A stretch of 27,066 nt of DNA from DATAEU01 sp046724395 (GTDB taxonomy: Bacteria > Actinomycetota > UBA4738 > HRBIN12): positions 1 through 27,066 of the forward strand of contig JBKOWM010000006.1 in the NCBI GenBank assembly GCA_046724395.1, written 5' to 3'. Below are positions 21,296 to 27,066 of the stretch, in pieces. Under the pieces are notes generated by a model that did not search any database, was not told the DNA's origin, and worked only from the letters and a program-made list of their open reading frames with translations. A program made the position numbers and the translations under genes. Every line of letters starts with the position of its first letter. Position 1 is the stretch's first letter.

Positions 21296-21634
21296 TCAGG
21301 ACCCGTCACGCGGGATGTGCGGATCGATCTCCTTGAGGACCGCGTTCTTGCCGCGAGCGCCGACGAGTCGGGCCGCCGCCTCCCCGTCCTTGAACAGCAT
21401 CAGCGTGGGGATGCTCATGACGCCGTAACGCCGCGTGATCTCGGGGTTCTCGTCGATGTTGAGTTTCGCGACCTGGAGATCGTCGCCCTTGTCGCGGCCG
21501 ATCTCCTCGACGACGGGAGACACCATATGGCACGGGACGCACCACTCCGCCCAGAAGTCGACGAGCACGGGCTTCTGCGCATGCAGTACGCGGGCCTCGA
21601 AGTCCTGATCCGTCACGTCTCCGATGTGTGCCAC
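21296..21634 (-). CDS. trxA: Thioredoxin
   Basis: A 112-aa thioredoxin that reduces protein disulfides with electrons from TrxB. The fold is complete: VLVDFWAEWCVPC (23-35), AKLNIDENPEI (56-66), and YGVMSIPTLMLFKDGE (70-85) with the cis-proline Pro76. The active site is W-C32-V-P-C35 followed by His, whereas classical thioredoxins have WCGPC; replacing Gly with Val may alter redox potential or partner choice. The GTG at 21634 has an excellent site (GAGGAGGAG) and defines the start; the longer frame upstream is not conserved. It follows trxB by 26 bp on the same strand, so reductase and substrate are co-expressed. Confidence 0.95.
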   Translation of the reverse strand: MAHIGDVTDQDFEARVLHAQKPVLVDFWAEWCVPCHMVSPVVEEIGRDKGDDLQVAKLNIDENPEITRRYGVMSIPTLMLFKDGEAAARLVGARGKNAVLKEIDPHIPRDGS

Positions 21635-21660
21635 CGCTCCTCCTCGTCGCGCACTCGCTG

Positions 21661-22596
21661 CTACAGAAGTGTCTCGTGGTGCTCGCCGAGGAACCGCTCG
21701 GCGTCGATCGCCGCCTTGCACCCCTGCCCCGCCGCAGTCACGGCCTGACGATAGATTCGGTCGGTGACGTCGCCGGCGGCGAACACGCCGGCCGCGGTCG
21801 TCTTCGTGGTCGGCTCGTCGACGACTATGTACCCGTTTGCGAGCTCGAGCTGCCCCTCGAACAGCGACGTATTCGGCGTGTGACCGATCGCCATGAAGAC
21901 GCCGTCGGTTTCAAAGTCCGACAGATCTCCCGTTTCGACGTGGCGAAGTCGCACACTCGTCACCGCATCCGTGCCGACGATCTCCTCGACGACCGTGTTC
22001 CACAACACGTCGATCTTTGGGTTCGCGAAGACGCGGTCCTGCATGATCTTCGACGCGCGGAACTCGTCGCGGCGATGCACGATGGTGACCTTGCTCGCGA
22101 ACTTCGTGAGGAAGCTCGCCTCCTCCATCGCGGTATCGCCGCCCCCGACGACCACGAGCTCCCGGTCTCGGAAGAAGAACCCGTCGCACGTGGCACACGC
22201 ACTGACGCCTCGCCCGCGGAGCAGATCCTCACCCGGCACTCCGAGCCACTTTGCGCTCGCGCCCGTGGCGATGATCAACGTGCGGGTACGCCACTCCTCA
22301 TCGCCGGCCCACACGCCGAACGGCCGGTCCGAAAGCTCGACCCTCGTGGCCGTCTGGGGCAGAACCTCGGCACCGAACCGGGCCGCCTGCTTCTCCATGG
22401 CGTCCATCAGCTCCGGCCCGAGGATGGCGTCGGGAAATCCCGGGTAGTTCTCGACGTCGGTCGTCAGCATCAGCTGGCCGCCGGCCTCGAGGCCTTTCAG
22501 GAGGACCGGTTCGAGATCCGCGCGCGCCGCGTATAGCGCGGCCGCGTACCCGGCCGGACCGGAGCCGAGGATGACGACGTTGCGCTCTTCGACCAA
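21661..22596 (-). CDS. trxB: Thioredoxin reductase (NADPH)
   Basis: A 311-aa FAD/NADPH enzyme that reduces thioredoxin. The FAD site is VVILGSGPAGYAAALYAAR (7-25), the redox-active disulfide is SACATCDGFFF (Cys134, Cys137), the NADPH site is VVVGGGDTAMEEASFL (148-163) with HRRDEFRASK for the 2'-phosphate, and the second FAD motif is GVFAAGDVTDRIYRQAVTAAG. The start is TTG at 22596: GGAGG lies four bases upstream and the conserved beta-strand follows within six residues. A longer frame also begins with TTG (22629) and lacks a site. It lies 26 bp before trxA, about 40 bp after menE, all on the minus strand. Confidence 0.96.
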   Translation of the reverse strand: MVEERNVVILGSGPAGYAAALYAARADLEPVLLKGLEAGGQLMLTTDVENYPGFPDAILGPELMDAMEKQAARFGAEVLPQTATRVELSDRPFGVWAGDEEWRTRTLIIATGASAKWLGVPGEDLLRGRGVSACATCDGFFFRDRELVVVGGGDTAMEEASFLTKFASKVTIVHRRDEFRASKIMQDRVFANPKIDVLWNTVVEEIVGTDAVTSVRLRHVETGDLSDFETDGVFMAIGHTPNTSLFEGQLELANGYIVVDEPTTKTTAAGVFAAGDVTDRIYRQAVTAAGQGCKAAIDAERFLGEHHETLL

Positions 22597-22636
22597 GCTT
22601 CCTCCGCAAGATTCTCCCACACCGACCAACGGCTCC

Positions 22637-23815
22637 CTATTCCCCGGACGCCGTCAGCGCACCCCGGCGGACCTTTCCGGAAACCGTCCGGGGAAGCTCG
22701 TCCACGAGCACGAGCTCCCGGGGCGCCTTGAACCGCGCGATCGCCGCCGAAGCGTGATCGCGCAGCTCGCCCAGGCTCGGCGGTGCGCTCTTGTCCCTCG
22801 CAACGACGAACGCCACGACGCGGCGTCCCCATTCCCGGTCCGCAACGCCGACCACGGCGACCTCAGCCACGCCGGGGTGCGAGGACAGGGCGGCCTCGAC
22901 TTCCTCGGGCCACACCTTCTCGCCTCCCGTGTCGATGATGTCGTCGGCCCGACCCTCGACGTGGAGCCGTCCTTCGGCGTCGAGGCGGCCCGAGTCGCCG
23001 GTGCGAAGCCACCCGTCGGCGGTGAACGCCGCCTGCGTGGCGCGAGGATCGAGACGGTATCCGCGCATCGTGGTCGGGCCGCGAAGCTCGATGCCACCGT
23101 CGGTCACGCGCACCTTCGCCCCCGCGATGGGTCGCCCGTCGTAGACGACGCCTCCGCACGTCTCGGTGAGGCCGTACGTCCGAACGACGGGCGCGCCGCC
23201 TCTCCGCGCACGCTCCTCGAGCGTTTCCGACACAGCTGCCCCGCCGACCAGGATCGATCGGAACCGCCTCAGGTCAGCGGGCAGCTCGAGAAGGCGCGCG
23301 AGCATCGTCGGAACGAGCGACGTGAACGCCGCGTCGGCGTCGGCCACGGCCCGCGCGTCGAAACGCTCGTGCGCGATCACCGGCGCTCCAAGCAACACGG
23401 CTCGGAGGAGGACGAGCAGGCCGCCGACGTGTGCGACCGGAAGGCAGCAGAGCCACCGGTCGTTTGGCGTGGCCGCGAGCGCGATCGCCGACGACTCGAC
23501 GGCGTTGTCGATCGCAGAGGCCTCCAGCTCGACGAGCTTCGGGACGCCGGCGGTCCCGGAGGTGTGCATCACCAGCGCGATCCCTTCGGCGGGCTCGCCT
23601 CCATCGAGGGTGGCGCACCCATCCCGGTCGACCAAGAAGGTCGGTCGGGCCTGACGGACAACCTCGCGGCGTTCGGGCTCCGACATCCGATCGTCGAGTG
23701 GGAGGATCGCGGCGCCTCGTTCCCACACATCGCGGATGAGCCCGACCCAGTCGGGGCCAGGTGCCGACGCGACGGCGACGAGGTCGCCCGGGCGGAGGTT
23801 CTCGGGCCGGAGCAC
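22637..23815 (-). CDS. menE: o-succinylbenzoate--CoA ligase (MenE)
   Basis: A 392-aa adenylate-forming enzyme of menaquinone synthesis, a compact acyl-CoA-synthetase fold. Core motifs are ALVMHTSGTAGVPKLVEL (80-97, AMP loop), YGLTETCGG (214-222), GWLRTGDSGRLDAEG (268-282), GRADDIIDTGGEKVWPEEVE (288-307) and the catalytic lysine in PRTVSGKVRRG (Lys381). The short N-terminal domain is common in MenE. Assignment to o-succinylbenzoate rather than another acid rests on divergent menB and the nearby menA/menD. The GTG at 23815 is preceded by TAGGCT seven bases upstream, so the message may be leaderless. It heads a minus-strand run menE-trxB-trxA and onward. Confidence 0.88.
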   Translation of the reverse strand: MLRPENLRPGDLVAVASAPGPDWVGLIRDVWERGAAILPLDDRMSEPERREVVRQARPTFLVDRDGCATLDGGEPAEGIALVMHTSGTAGVPKLVELEASAIDNAVESSAIALAATPNDRWLCCLPVAHVGGLLVLLRAVLLGAPVIAHERFDARAVADADAAFTSLVPTMLARLLELPADLRRFRSILVGGAAVSETLEERARRGGAPVVRTYGLTETCGGVVYDGRPIAGAKVRVTDGGIELRGPTTMRGYRLDPRATQAAFTADGWLRTGDSGRLDAEGRLHVEGRADDIIDTGGEKVWPEEVEAALSSHPGVAEVAVVGVADREWGRRVVAFVVARDKSAPPSLGELRDHASAAIARFKAPRELVLVDELPRTVSGKVRRGALTASGE

Positions 23816-23821
23816 CTGAGG

Positions 23822-23841
23822 TAGCCTATCGAACCGTTCGA
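23822..23841. promoter_or_regulatory. menE/menB divergent promoter region with palindrome
   Basis: The 53-bp gap between the divergent menE and menB starts holds TCGAACCGTTCGA (23829-23841), a palindrome of perfect 6-bp arms around one base. A -10-like TAGGCT on the minus strand (23828-23823) touches one side of it. The arrangement is suited to a repressor controlling both directions, but no regulator is known from the sequence. Confidence 0.35.
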
Positions 23842-23868
23842 GCGGACGCTCTAGGAGTGATTGGTCAG

Positions 23869-24681
23869 ATGAAATGGACGCCGGCTGGTGAGTGGAACGA
23901 CATTCGGTACGAGACGGCCGACGGAATCGCGAAGCTGACGATCGACCGTCCCGAGGTGCGAAACGCGTTCCGGCCGACGACGCTGTTCGAGCTTACGCGG
24001 GCCTTCGACCTTGCCCGAGACGACCCCGAGATCGGAGTCGTCGTGCTGACCGGCCAAGGGCCGCTCGCCTTCTGCTCAGGCGGCGATCAGCGGATCCGAG
24101 GCGACGATGGGTACGTCGACGATCAAGGCGTCGGCCGCCTGAACGTCCTCGACCTCCAGGTCCAGATCCGCAGACTGCCGAAGCCCGTCATCGCGATGGT
24201 CGCCGGATACGCCATCGGCGGCGGCCACGTTCTGCATCTCGTCTGCGACATGACGATCGCCGCCGACAACGCGAAGTTCGGCCAGACGGGGCCGAAGGTG
24301 GGCTCTTTCGACGCGGGGTACGGAAGCTCACTGCTCGCGAGGACGATCGGAACGAAGCGCGCCAAGGAGGTGTGGTTCCTGTGTGAGCAGTACGACGCGC
24401 AGACCGCGCTTGCGTGGGGGCTCGTGAACCGTGTCGTCCCGCTCGAGGTGCTGGAAGAGGAGACGCTCAGCATCTGCCGACGGATTCTGCAGATGAGCCC
24501 GCTCGCGCTCCGGCTGATCAAGGCGGGTTTCAATGCGGAGCAGGACGGCATGTCGGGCATCCAGCAGCTCGCCGGGGACGCGACGCTCCTGTTCTACATG
24601 GGGGACGAGGCCCAGGAGGGCCGAGACGCGTATCTGCAGAAGCGTTCGCCGGACTTCTCGCGATTCCCCAGGCGCCCGTGA
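23869..24681 (+). CDS. menB: 1,4-dihydroxy-2-naphthoyl-CoA synthase (MenB)
   Basis: A 270-aa crotonase-fold enzyme that closes the naphthoate ring from o-succinylbenzoyl-CoA. Diagnostic parts are the oxyanion-hole segment FCSGGDQRIRGDDGY (68-82), PVIAMVAGYAIGGGHVLHLVCD (106-127), FGQTGPKVGSFDAGYGS (137-153) with Asp148, and the C-terminal KRSPDFSRFPRRP. These are closer to MenB than to general enoyl-CoA hydratases. The ATG at 23869 was chosen because conserved sequence (MKWTPAGEWNDIRYE) starts there; AGGAG lies 11 bases upstream, slightly far, and GTG 23857 is an alternative. Its stop overlaps the menA start (GTGA). Confidence 0.95.
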   Translation: MKWTPAGEWNDIRYETADGIAKLTIDRPEVRNAFRPTTLFELTRAFDLARDDPEIGVVVLTGQGPLAFCSGGDQRIRGDDGYVDDQGVGRLNVLDLQVQIRRLPKPVIAMVAGYAIGGGHVLHLVCDMTIAADNAKFGQTGPKVGSFDAGYGSSLLARTIGTKRAKEVWFLCEQYDAQTALAWGLVNRVVPLEVLEEETLSICRRILQMSPLALRLIKAGFNAEQDGMSGIQQLAGDATLLFYMGDEAQEGRDAYLQKRSPDFSRFPRRP

Positions 24682-25598
24682 CGCCGCCGGCGTCGCCCTC
24701 CGGGCCGGCGCTTTGGTGGCATGGCGCGCGACCGCGGACGCTCGCCGCGAGCGTAGCCCCGGTCGTGGTCGGGACCGCCGCGGCCGGACACGCCGAACTG
24801 TGGCGGTTCGTGGCGGCGCTGCTCGTGGGGCTCGGCCTGCAGCTCGGCGTGAACTACGCCAACGACTACCACGATGGAGTTCGGGGCGTGGACACGCAGG
24901 AGCGGATCGGACCGGCCCGCCTGGTGTCGTCGGGGATGGCCTCGCCGCGCGCCGTTCTGATGGCCGCGCTCGCATGCATCGTCGTCGCCGCGGTCGCCGG
25001 CCTGGCGCTCGCGGTCGCGACGACGCTGTGGCTGATCCCGCTCGGCGCGCTTGCGATGCTCGCCCTGTGGTTGTACACCGGCGGGCCGCGACCGTACGCG
25101 GGACTCGGCCTCGGCGAGGTCATGGTGTTCCTCTTCTTCGGCGTGATGGCGACGGCGGGGACTGCCTACGTGCAGGCCGAGCACGTTTCCGCGGCGGCGT
25201 GGTGGGCGTCGGCTGCGATGGGCTTTCTGGCGGTCGCGATCCTCGTCGCAAACAACCTTCGCGACATCCCCACCGACGCGGCCGGCGGGCGACGGACGCT
25301 GGCGGTTCGGATCGGCGACGCGCAAACCCGCGTGCTCTACCGGAGCTGCGTCGTCGCCGCCTTCGCCGCGGTGGCGCTCGGCATCATCGTCAACATCGCG
25401 GTCGAGGGGGCGGGCATGCCGCAGTGGGCGCTGTTCGCCCTGGCCGCGTGGCCGTTCGCGCTTGCCCCGTTCGAGCTGGTCGGGACGGCGGAGGGACGCG
25501 ATCTCATCCCGGTGCTCGTCGCGACAGCCCGGTTGCAGGTGGCCTTCGCGGCGCTGCTCGCGCTGGGCCTGTGGATCGCCGGCGCGACGTCTGCCTGA
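24678..25598 (+). CDS. menA: 1,4-dihydroxy-2-naphthoate polyprenyltransferase (MenA)
   Basis: A 306-aa integral membrane prenyltransferase that attaches the isoprenoid chain to dihydroxynaphthoate. About eight hydrophobic helices alternate with polar loops. The two Mg-diphosphate motifs are NYANDYHDGVRGVDTQER (NDxxD at 62-66) and NNLRDIPTDAAGGRRTLAVRIG (DxxxD, near 197-201). The opening WWHGARPRTLAASVAPVVVG is typical of MenA rather than UbiA. The GTG at 24678 overlaps the menB TGA; the open frame extends further upstream but only as a shadow of menB. It is followed seven bases later by menD. Confidence 0.94.
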   Translation: MTPPASPSGPALWWHGARPRTLAASVAPVVVGTAAAGHAELWRFVAALLVGLGLQLGVNYANDYHDGVRGVDTQERIGPARLVSSGMASPRAVLMAALACIVVAAVAGLALAVATTLWLIPLGALAMLALWLYTGGPRPYAGLGLGEVMVFLFFGVMATAGTAYVQAEHVSAAAWWASAAMGFLAVAILVANNLRDIPTDAAGGRRTLAVRIGDAQTRVLYRSCVVAAFAAVALGIIVNIAVEGAGMPQWALFALAAWPFALAPFELVGTAEGRDLIPVLVATARLQVAFAALLALGLWIAGATSA

Positions 25599-25605
25599 TC
25601 CTGCG

Positions 25606-27066
25606 ATGACGGAGGCCGACGTCGCGCTCGCGTGCCTGTCGGCGTTCGCGGACGGGCTCGTCTCCGGCGGCGTGCGACACGCCTCGGTATCACCCGGGTC
25701 GCGGTCGACTCCCCTGACGCTGGCGCTCGCTCGCCATCCCCGGATCGACGTCCACACCCACCTAGACGAGCGGTCGTCGGCGTTCTTCGCCCTCGGTCTC
25801 GCGAAGGCGTCGGCGGCGCCCGTCGCCGTCGCGTGTACGAGCGGCACCGCGGCGACGAACCTGCTTCCGGCGGTCGTCGAGGCCTCGATGGCGCGCGTGC
25901 CGCTCATCGTGTTGACGGCGGATCGCCCGCCCGAGCTTCGCGGTGTCGGCGCGAACCAGACGATCGATCAGATCGAGCTGTTCGGGCGATACGCCCGAGC
26001 GTTCATCGATGCACCGGTTCCGGGGGACGCTCCATCCTTGGACGAATGGCGGACGCGCGGCGTGGATGCCGCGGTGGCAGCCGCCGCACGACCTCCCGCG
26101 CCGGTCCACCTGAACCTTCCGTTCCGGGAGCCGCTCGTGCCGTCGTCGTCGAACGTCGGACCGCCTTCCGCGACGACGGAGTCGTTGCGCGAGCCCGCGC
26201 CGCACGCCTGGGTCGGCCCGTCGCCCCCGGACTTGACCCCGATCGTCGACGCGGTATCGAGCTCCGAGCGAGGTGTGCTCTATGCCGGCGCGCTGCGCTC
26301 GGGTGGCACCGATGTGATCGAGCTGGCGGAGGCACTTCGATGGCCGCTCGTCGCCGAGCCGCACTCGGGCGCTCGGCGACCGGGCGCCCTCGCGGCCGGA
26401 CAGCTCCTACTCGCATGCGACCGGTTCGTCGACGAACACGCGCCCGATGTGGTCCTTCAGGTCGGTGGCGCCCCGACGTCACGGGCCGGGCTGGCGCTGG
26501 TCGGCCGGGCGCCGCGCCTTTTGATCGTCGACCCCGACGACGTCATCGCGGACCCGCTTCGGCGCGCGTCAGCGCGCGTGGTCGCCGAGCCCATCGACGT
26601 CCGAACCGCGCTCGAGGGCAGCCGTCGCCAGCACGGCGACTGGGCCGGCGCCTGGCTGGATGCGTCGGATCGTGCTCGCGCGGCGGTCGATGCGCTGATG
26701 GATGCATGGCCCGAACCGTTCGAGGGGCGGGTCGCGCGCGACGTCGCCCGCGCGCTGTCCGCCGGTTCGGACCTCTGCGTCGGCTCCAGCCTTCCCATCC
26801 GTGACCTGAATCTGTTCATGTCGCCGCGTGACGGCATTCGCGTCCTCGCCAACCGGGGCGCGAGCGGAATCGATGGGTTCGTCTCGACGACACTCGGCGT
26901 CGCGGCCGCGGGTGCGCCCACGGTCGGCCTCCTCGGCGACCTCACGTTGCTGCACGACGTCGGCGCGCTCGTCTGGAACGCCGGCCGGGGAGTGGGCGTC
27001 GTACTGGTCGCGCTCAACAACGGCGGCGGGGCGATCTTCTCGCTCCTCGAGCAGCGCGACCTCGCG
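25606..27066 (+). CDS. menD: SEPHCHC synthase MenD, 3' end outside window
   Basis: A ThDP-dependent enzyme that joins isochorismate and 2-oxoglutarate in the first committed step of menaquinone synthesis. 487 codons are present and the frame is open to the edge. The N-terminal domain is clear: HASVSPGSRSTPLTLALARHP (25-45), HLDERSSAFFALGLAKAS (52-69) with the ThDP-activating Glu55, ACTSGTAATNLLPAVVEAS, LTADRPPELRGVGANQTIDQ and ELFGRYARAF. Near the window end, RVLANRGASGIDGFVSTTLG and the ThDP/Mg region GLLGDLTLLHD with VALNNGGGAIFSLLEQ are typical. The ATG at 25606 lies seven bases after the menA stop with no strong ribosome-binding site. A few tens of C-terminal residues are probably missing. 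Confidence 0.95.
   Translation, partial: MTEADVALACLSAFADGLVSGGVRHASVSPGSRSTPLTLALARHPRIDVHTHLDERSSAFFALGLAKASAAPVAVACTSGTAATNLLPAVVEASMARVPLIVLTADRPPELRGVGANQTIDQIELFGRYARAFIDAPVPGDAPSLDEWRTRGVDAAVAAAARPPAPVHLNLPFREPLVPSSSNVGPPSATTESLREPAPHAWVGPSPPDLTPIVDAVSSSERGVLYAGALRSGGTDVIELAEALRWPLVAEPHSGARRPGALAAGQLLLACDRFVDEHAPDVVLQVGGAPTSRAGLALVGRAPRLLIVDPDDVIADPLRRASARVVAEPIDVRTALEGSRRQHGDWAGAWLDASDRARAAVDALMDAWPEPFEGRVARDVARALSAGSDLCVGSSLPIRDLNLFMSPRDGIRVLANRGASGIDGFVSTTLGVAAAGAPTVGLLGDLTLLHDVGALVWNAGRGVGVVLVALNNGGGAIFSLLEQRDLA

Noticed and set aside
1..27066. Search for CRISPR arrays, insertion sequences, phage genes, toxin-antitoxin pairs or defence systems
   Set aside because: No regularly spaced repeats, transposase motifs, terminal inverted repeats, integrase or known defence domains were seen; all substantial genes belong to housekeeping families.

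Overview
The window is the replication-origin region of a high-GC bacterial chromosome, almost certainly from an actinobacterium (Actinomycetota). The evidence is the core order DUF721-recF-dnaN-dnaA | rpmH-rnpA-yidD-yidC-jag-rsmG-parA-parB, a DUF3566 membrane protein after gyrA, a tRNA-Ile followed by a tiny membrane protein, a trxB-trxA-CwlM-type amidase block near parB, a YidC without the large periplasmic domain, an F420-type luciferase-like oxidoreductase, and heavy use of GTG/TTG starts. I cannot place it below phylum from the sequence alone.

Layout. Left arm, all on the minus strand and reading away from the origin: dnaA (9552-10934), dnaN, recF, a DUF721 protein, gyrB, gyrA, DUF3566, tRNA-Ile(GAU), a 55-aa membrane protein, a hairpin terminator, then a GNAT-family protein overlapping a menC-like gene cut by the window edge. 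Right arm, plus strand: rpmH, rnpA, yidD, yidC, jag, rsmG, parA, parB, ending in a hairpin terminator at about 16818-16850. A minus-strand block follows: menE, trxB, trxA, a CwlM-like amidase, a luciferase-like oxidoreductase, a PLP aminotransferase and a D-Ala-D-Ala ligase homologue. It ends with plus-strand menB-menA-menD, the last cut by the right edge.

How it fits together. The dnaA-dnaN gap carries a box / GC spacer / TAC-TAC-TAC arrangement like the DnaA-trio unwinding element. The dnaA-rpmH gap carries several DnaA boxes overlapping the likely dnaA promoter and start, so the origin looks bipartite. A perfect parS lies 4 kb away, over the rsmG start codon and directly upstream of parAB. 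Expression appears strongly coupled: many adjacent genes share ATGA or GTGA junctions. The menaquinone genes flank the origin on both sides (menC at the left edge; menE, menB, menA, menD at the right).

No mobile element, CRISPR array, defence island or clearly undescribed multi-gene system was found. The most interesting signals are variations on known parts: a ParA with a tail of about 210 residues, the parS/rsmG start overlap, the bipartite origin, a tandem pair of ribosome-binding-site/GTG starts for jag inside yidC, a GyrA with Val at the main quinolone position, and an rnpA with no ordinary start codon where its homology begins. No gene-free stretch exceeds 300 bases; the longest is dnaA-rpmH, 293 bp.
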